A stretch of 64,000 bases of DNA, from the NCBI RefSeq assembly GCF_020080835.1, contig NC_058161.1, positions 6,550,001 to 6,614,000 of the forward strand. The letters run 5' to 3'. This DNA comes from Cotesia glomerata. Lineage: Eukaryota > Arthropoda > Insecta > Hymenoptera > Braconidae. Position 1 is the first letter of the stretch; each line of letters opens with the position of its first letter. Below are positions 39,201 to 51,200 of the stretch, piece by piece. The notes beneath the pieces were generated by a model. That model ran no database searches and was not told where the DNA came from. It was given only the letters and a program-made list of their open reading frames with translations. A program made the position numbers and the translations under genes.

Positions 39201-39212
39201 AAAGATGGCGGA
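39201..39212. promoter_or_regulatory. YY1/Pho-like AAAGATGGCGGA motif upstream of YPEL5
   Basis: AAAGATGGCGGA, 183 bp upstream of the YPEL5 start codon, matches the YY1/Pho core (AAGATGGCGGC). A TGACGTTGTC-type sequence lies just before it. Function is inferred from position and motif only. Confidence 0.4.
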
Positions 39213-39260
39213 ATGTCATTATTTATAGCGGTAAAATTCAAATAATAATTTAAAAAATTT

Positions 39261-39465
39261 ATAATACTAAAGTTAGCCGACGTTTTTAATTTTTTTGATT
39301 TTTTTTTAATTTTCTAATTAAAACAAAAAAATATTTTTTTTTAATTGCACTTACAGTTTTTCAAGTTTTTTGCAAATAAAATTTTTTTTTTATTTTTTTT
39401 GTAATAATTTTTTCAATAAAAAAAATTTCTTAAAATTTTTAGATAGTGGCTAACTTAATTTTCAT
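39261..39465 (+). mobile_element. TTAGCCGAC-family foldback MITE, copy 4
   Basis: A 205-bp element starting ATAATACTAAAGTTAGCCG and ending GGCTAACTTAATTTTCAT (the right core is GTGGCTAAC, one change). Flanking 9-mers AAAAAATTT (39252-39260) and AAAAATTTT (39466-39474) agree at 8 of 9 positions. Its left 30 bases are almost identical to copy 2. It lies upstream of YPEL5 and may overlap its promoter. Confidence 0.85.
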
Positions 39466-39787
39466 AAAAATTTTAATAGTATTACAATTGAAAAAATAAT
39501 ATTTAACTAATCAGAGAATAAATTATGATTTTTTACAAGCAAACAAATAAATAAATAACCAATTACTAATGAATATGTAATTATATCAGTAATGCAAAAA
39601 ATAATGCATAGTTTAAAAATTATTTTTCAATCTTCTAAATAATTGATGAAAAGAAAAATATAAAATTTTTGAAAACTAATAATAATAAATAGTTTTATTT
39701 GCACGACTTTCGTCTGATACAAAGTTTTTACATATTTTGTATCTGTATATTAATTGTATATCTTATTTCTCTTTCCAATTAATCTTT

Positions 39788-41220
39788 CTATTTTTCTTTT
39801 CTTTTCTTTTTTCCTCTCGTTAGCACGTCGTTGTTCTTCTGGTGACCCTCCTGCCCCAAACTCCGCAATCCTGTTTTTTCCCTTAGGATCTCTTCAATTT
39901 TTTTGAAGACCGTGCATGCTTTCCCGTCTATTCTTCCCTTTAGTACTTCTATTAGACTTTCTTCTACCTTTTCATTTTCTAACTCTTTCCATTCATTTAA
40001 AAAACTCTTTCCTTCTTCTCCTACTTTTTCATATATTTCTTCACATTTCATTATATGTATCAGGGTTTCTTCTTCCCCCTCACATACTCTACATCTCCAA
40101 TCCTTATATCCTTTCTTTTCCCCTCTTCCTATGTTCCCACATCGTACCCTCGCCTATGTTTCCTTGTCTTCTTCACTTATTTCATCTTTTCTCCAATAGT
40201 AGTTTTTATCTTTGTCTATTTTTATTTTCTTGTATAATTTGCAATATGATGATTTCTCTATCGCCTCCTCGTCTTCTTTTTGTGCTTCTTCTTTAATTCT
40301 CATTATCCCTTCATCCAGCTTTGTTTCTATTTCTTCTATTTCTTGCTCTTTATATATCATTCTGACTACTTCCTCACAGCCCATTTTCGTTAGTATTTTT
40401 TTTACTTCTTTACTCCATTTTCTTGCTCTTCCGTTTAGTATACCTCTCATTTCTTCTTTCATCACTATCCTTGGCCATCTTTCCCTGTTCATTTTGATCA
40501 CGTCCTTTATATATCGTACTGCTCTCTCTTTTAGTGTTATTTCTATATCCTCTACTCCCATTTCTTCCCTCTATATGTACCCTGGTGTGTCCCTACTCAC
40601 TCCTAAAGCCATCTTGCACAACCTTCTATGCACTCTCCTAATCTCCTCCGATTTTTCCCACCCCCACACTTCTACTCCATACATAGCTACAGATTTCGCC
40701 ACCGTGTTCATCAGATACATCCTCTCCCTTATACTGTTCCTTTTGCTTCTCTTTATTATACCCCATACCGCGTTCGTTGCTTTTTGTGCCTTTCTCGCCA
40801 TCTCCTTTCTTTGCTTTGCTGCACTATTCTTTGTCGTAAACCAGTATCCTAAATATTTCACCTCTTTTACTTCCTCTATTTCCTCCCCTTCATATGTCCA
40901 TTTTTTTTCTTTTTTCTTTCTTCCTCCATTTCTGCATATTATTATCTTTGTTTTCTCTGCATTTACCTCCATCTTATTTTCTTTGGTATATTTTCTCAGT
41001 TCATTCAGCATACTTCTTAGTTCTCCTCCTGATTCTGCTACTAGTGCCACATCATCTGCGTATTTCATCGCATATATTCGCTTGTTCCCTATCGCCGTCC
41101 CCCCGATTTTCTTTTTTTCCATCTGCTCTTCGAGTCCATCTATATTTATTCCATATAATGCACCGCTCATTGCACATCCCTACCTTACCCCTTTTCTAGT
41201 TTCGAATATTTTTAAAAACT
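39788..41220 (-). pseudogene. 5'-truncated non-LTR retrotransposon reverse transcriptase (LINE remnant)
   Basis: One continuous minus-strand frame from about 41220 to 39788, interrupted only by three TAG codons. It contains the RT motifs GVR-stop-GCAMSGALYG (normally RQG; about 41180), the catalytic MKYADDVALVAE (41060), KTKIIIC and VKYLGYWF (40850), a long basic/acidic helical region, and a C-terminal CRVC...HIMKC zinc-binding cluster (C-X2-C-X8-H-X3-C type, about 40090) typical of LINE ORF2 ends. Upstream of the RQG motif, fingers, motif A and endonuclease are missing, the usual result of incomplete reverse transcription. Stops at about 41187, 40571 and 40154 make it non-functional. The clade was not determined; it differs clearly from the R1-type element at 58.8 kb. 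The opposite-strand open frame (40212-41228) is an antisense shadow. Confidence 0.88.
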
Positions 41221-41229
41221 ATTTTTGAT

Positions 41230-43412
41230 CTATTAACTAAAATTGAGGCACTATTATTATTATCATTAAAATAAAAATAAAATATTGACTACATTAAAAT
41301 ATGCTATTTTTTATTACGCATATAAACAGTGTACAACATGTTACATGTGTGTATATATAGATTATTTATATATACATTTATAGATAGATATATTTTTAGA
41401 TAATATATATTTATATAGTTTCTTTTTAATAAACTTGTGTAAATTACATCGTTAAAGCTATTAATTAAACATTTATACTTGTGCAAGTACAATCTTATAT
41501 AAATTTATTATTCTTTCATCTATTTTATCTCACAATCATTGGAAAGTTTGTTTCATAATAATAATAATATTAATAATAATTGTTGTTATTATTTTATAAG
41601 TTTGATTAGATTGTTTAGGCATATTAACTTATTTTAAATGAAGAAATCTAGTTCTACAAAATGGAAATAATAATTTTTTATAATTAAAAACTATCATTAA
41701 ATATTTATCGTGAAAGATAAATTAAAAATAAATTGAAGAATGAAATAGTTTTGGTCATTTGTTTGTTATTTTTAATTTTTGATAATCATGTCGGTTTTAA
41801 AGGCACATTCGAAATATTAAAAATAATTATGTGTTTTTATTAAAGGTTATAGCAATAATGTAACTTGCTATTAACATCCTTCACATAAATATATCTTGTT
41901 GTATTTTACTTTAATTGTTATCAGCAATATCATCATCTATCATCATAGACAAGTTTTATGTTAATCAAGTTAAAATGATAATAATCAATAGAAAAATATA
42001 AAATATTAAAAACTCCTTTCTATAGCCAAAATCACAGAGAAGTCGCTTACTTTCTTCAATCGTACATCAGCTCATTACTTGTTTTGTTTTTTTTGTATCT
42101 TTTTTCGTTTATTGTTTAGTCTTAAAGATTTTTTATGTTAGTTTGGTATAAATAATATAAATATATATTTGAATACAATAAAGCTTAAATATAAAAATCT
42201 TCATATACGCACATACGCATAGTATAATTTATAAAACGTTATCGTTTTTTTTTATATTCGAAAAAATGTAATTTGCTAAATTTTTTATTATTTTAAAAGT
42301 TGAATGTCGATAAAGTATGCGCGTATACATAGATTTATACAGAAACGATACATTTATACATTTTGATTATAAATTCTTTCTCCCTTTTACATTGACGATC
42401 GCATAAGAATTTAATACTGTAACTAATCTATTTACATAAAACAATTATACATAACGTATGGTTAATTAATGTATATATTTTTATTTTTAATATATCAATT
42501 ATAGAGAAGATTGATTGCAGTTGAAATTAAATCAAACACTAATTGTTCCCACGTATATTTATATTCCTAAACATTTTAAATATTTTGTAGATAAAAATGC
42601 CCCATTGACAATTAATAAATGTCTTTATGCGAATCGTCTGTTGAAATATGCTTAAATGTTAGTCTCGAAGTTTTTCAATTTCCACTTAAATTTTATAATT
42701 AGTCAAATAATTGCAAATTCAAAAAAAAAATTGAAACTTGGAGACTTTAACTATGCACTTTATATTTTCTGTATAGTACATTTAATTAATATCTCATGAT
42801 AAAAGTTTTTACAATAAAAAGTAAGAAGCACCGCGACATCCAGTCGCCTGGAAGCGTTAATGATTATATAAAAAGATTTTTTTAAAAATATAAATCCATA
42901 TATTCAGTTCCTTTTTATAGTATTATATTTTTTTTTTTCATTAATATTAACTTGGCTTTTATCACTCACATTCATATTTTTCTATCACGAATAATTTGAA
43001 AATATGATCAGATGATAACTATAAATATATATATTTATATATCAATAAAATTTTTAACATGTATGATTATTAAATATTTTGAATAAAATACACCACTTAA
43101 CTGCAAAATAAGGTGTATTAAATAAAAATGGATAACTGTCTTATATAATTTAAAAACTCTAAAACATTTGTTGATAGAATAAACACGAGATTAACAATAA
43201 ACTAAAAATAGTAATTATTTAGTTGTAATAATACGATAAATGTCAAAAAAAAAATAATAAATTTAATAATTATTCTCATGCCGTATTAAATTTAAGTGGC
43301 ACATCAACAATAAATTTATTTTAATCCCTTCATACGTAAAAGTAATTCAAAAGAATTAATAATAAGTGTTATTGAAGGAATAGTAAGTATTACTAAAGTA
43401 AATATTTATTCT
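41230..43412. other. non-coding tract between the LINE remnant and BBX
   Basis: AT-rich and gene-free; it should contain the BBX 3' UTR on the minus strand. A short AT-rich 62-codon minus frame at 41304-41492 is not convincing. No structured repeat stands out. Confidence 0.5.
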
Positions 43413-46400
43413 TTACTTGGTAAGTTTCGTTCTATTTGCAGCTAATTCTGCAAGACACGCCAGTGCTTCGAGATCGGGCGATGCACACCATGCTAAAAAA
43501 TTTTTTCTCATTATTAATAATTACACTCTTAAAAATTTATATGGATACAATTTTTATGTACTTACGTTGATTTTTTTCCTCGGTAGAATTTTTCGAAGAA
43601 GTCGCTGAAGTATTACGCGTTATACTTTGTTTACGAGCTTTTCGCTTTTGGCTACCAACTAAATGAGCATTAGTGGTCTCATCGTGTAAATTAATAATTT
43701 CATTAGTTTCTTTCCGATCATTAGCTTGAGAATCGAGTTGTCCGATTTTATTTTGATTAACCGAAGTACGTTTAGTTATCGAACTTATATTTAATTTTTG
43801 GGGTAATTTTTTCTTTTTAGTACGTTGTTGTTTTTTCTTTTCTTGGAATTCTTCTAAACTTAATGATGGTAATGCTTCTATTTTTTTTTCCAGATTAAAA
43901 TCTCTATTAATTAAAACACATAATTAATATATATTATAAAAAATTATAAAAGTAAATGAACTTACTCGGCTTTGAATCGTTTACGTGTCCACAGCTCGTA
44001 CTCTGCTTCGTCTGTTCCAGTATTTTCAGGCTTCGAAGCTTCGACTTTACCTTCAGCACTAATTTAATATCGATAAGATATATGTTATATTAGTAATGTT
44101 ATTATATTTTATGCTAGGTATTTAGTAAATTAATTAATTAATCGATAAGTTAATAGTAGTGACCTCAAATTTACCTGTCAACAAGATGCTCCAAGTCACT
44201 ACGTGAACTATTCCCTCCTTCACTGCTCAATGAATCAGTCTTTTCGCTTACATTGGACGATATCGAATTTCTTCTTTCCTTTGTATGCTTTTCAACGCCA
44301 GTAACTCTAAAAATATACACATTAAATAAACACCACAAAATAATAATAAAAAATAAATTTACCACAAAAATTATTTCTCAAATAGATGAATAAATAAATA
44401 AATAAAATTACTTGTTAAGGCCAGTTCGTCGTCGTTTATTTTGTTGTGTCGTTGATCCAATATTTCTCACCTGTTCAGCAAGAAATTTTTGATAACGTAA
44501 TCCCTTGCAACTACGCTCACTTCGAAAATTACCATCTTCTGGACTATTTACTTCTATGTAAGAATTCGTGTCGCGTTTTTTTCCCTCTTCATCTAAGTCA
44601 AGATGATGCTTATTGTTGTTATTATTGCTGCTGCTGTTGTTATTAGACTCGGCATTATCTGTCCTTGATCCACCAAACAAGTCAGCTTTACAGTCTTTTT
44701 TTTGTTCCAAGTTTATTGGTAATTCCGTATAACGTTTTTTTGGTGGTTTAGGTATAACTATTTCCTCAGTACCATTTTTTATATTTTTCTTTTCTATATT
44801 TGGTAATTCGTCATCATCATCGTCGTCATCAACAAAGTCATCATCTTCATCATCGTCAGGAATACGATCAACATCAGCCCCTTTCTTGTGATGAGGTTGA
44901 TTTTTTTGAGGTGTAAATAATGAACTCAGCCCACCAATCTGAGATTCATCGGCTAATTTACCTGGTTGAATGGCATTGTTATTAACATTACTTGTGTAAG
45001 TGGAAGACTCGTAATTTGAGTCACTAGTAGATGTTGAATTTTCTTCATAACTCGATCCAACATCCGGCTTTTTGTTTGTTGGTCTTGTTGTTAAAGTTCT
45101 CAATGGTGGAGCGGGTAGTTTATACCATTTAAAATCTGGATTAGCATTTAGAAATGCATCTTTATACTGGAAGAAAAAAAATAAAATTATAATTAACCAT
45201 TAAATATTTTAGGAAGAAAAAAAAAAGCTAATTAATACTTGAGAAATTTAATCTTACTTTTAAAAGTTTTACAAAGCAATAGTTTCAAAGTTTTGTAATG
45301 CTTAGTGAACGAATATATAAACATATTTTTTTTCTACAATGTCTAGATAAGATTATTAAAATTTTAATTACTTGAAGAAAAAAAAAATCAATGTATATTT
45401 TTTTTATCGATTGAAAAAATATTATAGCTAAAGCCCGGAAGGCTTCTTATTTCTAATTACACCAAATAATGATAATAATTATTTAATAAAATTAAATTAA
45501 TATAGTTACCTCCTGAGCTAAATTAATATACGATTGTTTTTGATCTGGATGTAAAGTAGCCCACCATTCACCAAGAACCCGAGTCACAGCTCGATTTTCA
45601 AGATGAGGAAAATGCAGTCTCACTGATCCCCGATGTCGTTTACAAAATATGAGAAAAGCATTCATTGGCCGCCTCGCATGATGAGCTGGTTCTTCCGGTT
45701 CTCTTTGCTCCTGAACAATTAAAAAATATCAACAATTAACGATCAACAATAAAAACAAACATAAATAATGATGAAAATACTGTTAATAGTATAAAGATAA
45801 TATAATAAAAAGAAAAAAATAAAACAAACATTTTATATAACATCATAACTTATTTTTTTGCGTTTTCCATTCAATAAAAAATTGCACAATCTATCCATTT
45901 TATAGATATGAATTTTTACATCGTCAACGTATTAAATCATTTTTCACACTAAATAACGAATAACAAGATAAAATATTATAATAATAGCTAGTAATATCAA
46001 AAAATTTACCCTTTTAATGTAAACAAATTCTGATATTTAGAGTAAAAAAAACATGAATTTGGTGTATTTATAAAAACCAATTATTTACTTAAAATAACTG
46101 AGTCGTAAAAAATTTTTTTTTGTTTCGCTTAATTTATCTGACATATTCTAGCATATGTTTAGATTAAAAAAATTGTTAATTATAATAATAAAATACTTAT
46201 AAAATAAATTTATTTAATTAACATTAATTAATAAATATCAATAAACATAAATTTATCGTACAAGTAGTTAATAAGTATAGAAAAAATTAAAGTCAGCCAT
46301 GATTGTGATTAAATACATGTTTGATTGTAAAACTTTTGTAAATACCTTCTCCATTTGATGGCCGAGTAATTTTCTACAGATTGTATAATTTTTTTTTTAA

Positions 46401-47116
46401 CGAATTTTCCTGATTTATCACTGATGAACGTGACTTAAGACATTAATGATAATGTTTAGTAATGTCAAACATTGAGATAATAAATACCAAGGAATTGAAC
46501 AAATGTTATGCTTATGATTATTGAAAAATATAAAATAAAACTACTTAATGTTAATAATAAGATATTAAAAAAATAAGACACAAAAAAAAACGTATGACCG
46601 TCGCTTGTAAATGACGAATGTGACAGCTGGACGAACGTAAATACTACTGTCAAATTCAATAAAAATAAACATTCAAAGTTGAATTAAAAAAAAAAATAAC
46701 GTCACCATATATTTTATAAAAATGTATTAATAAACATAATAGTATTTAGTATTATTTATTATTAATTACAATAGCTTGTCAATAATTAAACATGACATTT
46801 AAAACTCAAGGTTGTATTATATGTATTTCTTTGTATGTTATTACAGAATACACACACGTATTATATTTATTTGCCGCATCTCATAGTACGTATTATTATT
46901 AATATTATTTTTTTTTATTGAATTGAAATCTGTGGAATGGAGTAGATTATTATTAACAGTAAATAAACATAAATGTTCTAAATACTTGAATAGATGTACT
47001 AGATTAAATTATTATCACTAATAAATATTTAAAACAGTGACAATTAAGCGTAAGAGAAAACAAAAACATTGATAAATAATCAACCTACTCACCGTCACTT
47101 GATCGTTGGCAGCCAT
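43413..47116 (-). CDS. bbx: bobby sox / BBX HMG-box transcription factor
   Basis: Seven minus-strand exons: 47116-47093, 45710-45510, 45166-44412, 44306-44175, 44058-43966, 43903-43566, 43492-43413; 540 residues. The first exon encodes only MAANDQVT. The HMG box lies at about 20-88: RRPMNAFLIFCKRHRGSVR, FPHLENRAVTRVLGEWW, LHPDQKQSYINLAQEYKDAF, then NPDFKWYKLPAPPLRTL, an extension characteristic of the BBX/bobby sox family rather than SOX proteins. The middle is Ser/Asn-rich with a long acidic run (DDEDDDFVDDDDDDDELPN) and a poly-Asn segment. The C-terminal part has DEAEYELWTRKRFKAE, basic lysine-rich segments (RTKKKKLPQKL, QKRKARKQ) that could be nuclear localisation signals, and ends SPDLEALACLAELAANRTKLTK. 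Function in insects is poorly known; DNA binding through the HMG box is expected. All seven junctions keep frame. Confidence 0.93.
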
Positions 47117-47640
47117 TTCTGATTTTCACTTGACAATTCACTCAACGGCGCATAATAAAAGATAAAGCTCTCTCCAAGTCTTGTGTTTTGGTCTCTCTTA
47201 CTCATTTAGTTTTATGTTTTTCCTTCTTTATTTTTTCTTATTATGTATGCATTAATACTCGCTCTGTCACTCACATTACTGACTTATTTTTCCTCTTTCC
47301 CCGCAGCAAAACAATTTTGACACATGATTCTATTTTTTTTCTATATAATACACAACTTTTTTTGTCTCAACGCGCAACGCGACAAGTGTCCTAGTGACAA
47401 AGGTTTTAGTGTATTCGACTTGAAGCAAGAAATAAATTAATAATAAAAAAAAAATTTATTTGTCAAATTGCCGGTTTTCACTTGAATTATAATAACAATA
47501 ATGGTAATAAAAATATTTTTTAAAAATTAAATTATCAGTTAATTCTCTTCACTTTTTATACGGACGATAACAACGTCATACAAAATTTATCTTTCATCAG
47601 AAATGATGACTGATAGCTTTTGAAATAGTAATAAATTTTG
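47117..47640. promoter_or_regulatory. divergent promoter region between BBX and a plus-strand transcript
   Basis: BBX begins at 47116 on the minus strand and probable plus-strand 5' exons begin near 47650-47790. Sequence is pyrimidine-rich on the plus strand at 47180-47360. No TATA box or strong motif was placed. Confidence 0.35.
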
Positions 47641-47649
47641 GAAATCCCA

Positions 47650-48206
47650 GTCGTTATTTATGAAATTTTTAATGTATTCAAATTTTCGCGGTATGAAAAA
47701 ACCAATGCTGCCAATAAATGCCTGCGCACTACCGCCACCTACATCAGTTTCTCATTCCTGGTCATAGTCAGCTACTGGTCGTCGGTTAAAATGAACATCG
47801 AACTTTCACTCGTACTGTTTCCGGTGAGGAAGAAAATGGGATTTCTTCTTTCTATTATATTTGTAAGTATGTATTTAACAGTCAATATTTCAAATACAGT
47901 GATAGATAGTAAATATATGCTGATATGTGTGCAAATGAAATTATATTTAAATAAATATCGGAAACGTGACATGAATTGGTTATTTGTAGCAGAATTGAAA
48001 GGTCGAGCTGTTGTACTAAACCTACCGCCCACGGGAAAAATCGTACGACCCATAAATATGATGAGTTTAAAATTCCTCGAACAAAAGCTTTTCAATGACA
48101 TTACTTTTACGTATTTTATATTTATACATTTTTATTGAAATATTATATTATTTTTAGTTTACGTAGCTATCGAACTAGGAACATTCATGACTGCTGAAAA
48201 CGAAGA
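47650..48206 (+). CDS. probable 5' exons of an unidentified gene divergent from BBX
   Basis: Two candidate exons carry good signals. The first ends at 47862 with TATTT|GTAAGT. The second, 48158-48206, is preceded by TATTATTTTTAG and ends GAAGA|GTAAGT. An ATG at 48187 in the second opens a frame MTAENE-, running into the donor in phase 2. The most economical reading is a non-coding leader exon plus the first coding exon of a gene whose remainder lies far downstream; no continuation was found before 52.3 kb, so a very long first intron would be needed. Alternative: using a second donor (GTATGT at 47867) the exons join as a complete 42-residue peptide starting MNIELSLVLF with a hydrophobic segment. 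The start of the leader exon is not defined. Long single-exon frames on both strands here (47638-48138 plus, 47772-48101 minus) have no recognisable domain. Confidence 0.35.
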
Positions 48207-51200
48207 GTAAGTTATTATTTTAATATATATCGTATTACAAGACTCGTTTTTTATATAAAAATGCCAGGAACCAGATTATGCCATAAATGTTTTTTTATTC
48301 TTTTCTTTTTCACTTTATCCTGGGTTGTAAAATTAAATAGAATATTAGAGGGCCAAGTGTCTTTGTAAGGATTGACGGTTATTGCTTAAAGCTGGACTAA
48401 TATCTCATGATTTTTTTACTCATGAGCTTAGTCTTACGTTGTAATTTATTTTTTATCATCCCTATTGCTATTTCGTTATACTTTATTCAATAATTTTTCA
48501 TATTTGTAGTAAAAAAAAGTTCTGTGTGAAAATAATTTTAATAACATTTAATAAAATTTGTATTATGAAAATTTAATGAGTACTCAAAATAATAAATAAT
48601 CTAATATTTAAAGTGTTAACAAATGTAGTGACCATTTACATTAAAAAATGTACTGTCAGTCGAATTTCATACTTTTACAGTATTAGAAAGTTTTATTTTG
48701 ATTGAGATTTAAATTTTCAAGTATCAATGGTTATTTGTCAATAGGCAATGTAACTGTCATTGAAATATAAATTACTTCTACTCGGTGTTCGGTGTTAAAA
48801 ACAGATATGATATGAAAATTTTATCAATGAAAAAGTATACAGAATAAAGATTTATGTTTTATCAATATAACTTTTGTTTTATTTAATAAATATTGGTTTG
48901 TTAAATAATAAGTAATATATATCGTAACGAATACTGAAAGTATATATACGCAAGTTTATGAATTAAATCATAATATTCTCCACATACCGCACAGTGATCC
49001 ACAGTTTTCATTTGTATTATATGCATTATAGTGATGTTTATTTAAATGCAAATATACATTTTATTAATGTATTTAATCTTCCAACGTTGTTTGATCCATA
49101 ATGCAGACTGAAATAAATTTATTTTGGTATAATATTAATGGCGTTTTGTTGTAATGACAATAATATGGGAATCGAATAATTGGAAAAGAGTGACAATGCA
49201 AGCTTTTTGTACTTTTCTTTTATTATCGAATTCATAGGGATTTAATATATTATTTTATTTCTATTTATTTAGAAAACGCCAATTGACAATATACATCCAT
49301 GAGATTACAAGAAAAAAAAGAAAATATATAATTTATAATTTCGAGAGAAATGTAGGAAATAACAATTTCACATTTTCAAGATTTGTCAAAAATACTACAG
49401 TTTATCTGGTGAGATTTAACAGGATACTAAAAAAATAGAAATTATCACAAAAATATTTTTTATAACAAATATAGCCGGATCCGAAAATATCAGAATTAAA
49501 TAAAATTCATTATCAATAATCTTCTACGATAATAATTTGTAAGTGAAACATAAAATGATCAGTTTTGGTAAAAATATTTTTTTTACTACTCTTACAAGAT
49601 ATACCTAAACTTTGTGAACTATTTTAGTTGATGCAAAATTTATTCAAGTAAGTCGATCCAATTTAAAGATATCTTTGATTAAACTTTAATTAAAAATTAC
49701 ATTATTTCATAAAAATACTTTTCAAGTAAATTAATCGATTTGAATAAAATGCCTTACAATTATTATAAGATTTTATCGGGTCTTTAGATTTTATTGAGTT
49801 CCCGAATTTATTTGAGTTATAGCATAAAAGATATTAATAATCTATTTTTATCTTATTTAACGCACAACTTTGAAACTAATCAACTGATTGTTTCTAGAAG
49901 CTAACGCGATCCAGTTTTTTTGAAACACACATATCGTTCTGAAAATAGAGTAGCTTTTAAAGGCTTCGAAACGTCGATATTCATCGAAAATTTGATTTTA
50001 CAAATTCATGTTAGAATTAACGTCAACATCACATCAATTTTTTTTTTTATTTTCGTCGAACAGGTCTATAAATAATAAAAATATTTATCAAAAAAAAAAA
50101 AAATATCCATCCTAATAAGTATGATTTCATGCATAGGGACAAAAAACTTATTTGATTTTGTTCGAGAACATATGTGTAAATATTCATGTTTATAATCGCT
50201 ATCACCTATAAAAAACAATTAAGCTTCATGTAGTACCATCGAATTTGCATAGCTTTGACGTCATATATATCTCTGTTACAGATAAATATTTTTTATCTAG
50301 AAACCGTATAAATTAAAATTTATAGAGGATTTATAATTTCAATATTTGTAATATAAAATTTGATTGAATAATTTAACGATTAATTTAAAAGTAAATTGAC
50401 AGGACATTAATAAAAGCTCATTAATAGTCAATAACAATTTAACTATTTTCTATTTTCCAGAGTTTAAATCGCTTGGGAAATAAACATAGGCGTGAAAAAA
50501 CAGAAAGTGGATGTTTTTTAAAGTAACTTAGGTTATTTATTTTATCCGAACATTTGTCACTTGGCCAAGTCCTCGGGGATCTAGAAAACGTGAGTAGTCT
50601 AAATAAGGATATACTGTGTGACTTCTGTACATTAGTTTGAGGGAGGAGGATTAAGATCAAAATTCTCCTTATTTGTTATTTTAGATTTTTTGTTTTTACC
50701 ATCCTATTCATCTATTTCATCGAATTCTCCGTGGAAAACATAATAAAAGAAAATTAAAAGTAGTGTATCGCTGTGTAGAATGTTTTCACTGATAAATGGT
50801 GCATGAGTGTATGTGAAATTTAATTCAAATGTATATTATAACTTTTTAGTATGTATTTGTCGATTCATATCCGTATGTACATACATATAAACCGCTGTCA
50901 ATCCGGCTGTTACCCAATATTACTCGGGAGAACAACCCCTGCACGTTTAGTTCTGTAGCTCAGGTTTCTTATTGAAATATACCCAACCATCTACGCTGCA
51001 AAGCTTGTCGGCTACATTTTAGGGCTGGTAGTAATTCTCGAGATTTATTTGTTAATTTATACTTATGTCTTTGCGAATAATTAAAATTAATTAACAAAAT
51101 AGTAATAAGAATTTTAGATCTAAAGGCAACTTATTCATTCGTATATCATTGATCGACTAATATAAATATACATATGTATATTTAGAGTTATATACTTTAA

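Noticed and set aside
40212..41228. 338-codon plus-strand open frame rich in Ser, Phe and Leu
   Set aside because: It is the antisense of the minus-strand LINE reverse transcriptase, whose low stop density opens the complementary frame.
46346..46373. Possible 28-bp minus-strand micro-exon (CTGTAG...GGAGAAG|GTATTT) between BBX exons 1 and 2
   Set aside because: Inclusion would put the HMG-box exon out of frame; direct joining of exons 1 and 2 is in phase.
47638..48138. 166-codon plus-strand frame and 109-codon minus-strand frame
   Set aside because: No recognisable domain; the plus frame runs through a strong GTAAGT donor at 47863. Only the spliced reading is kept as a candidate.
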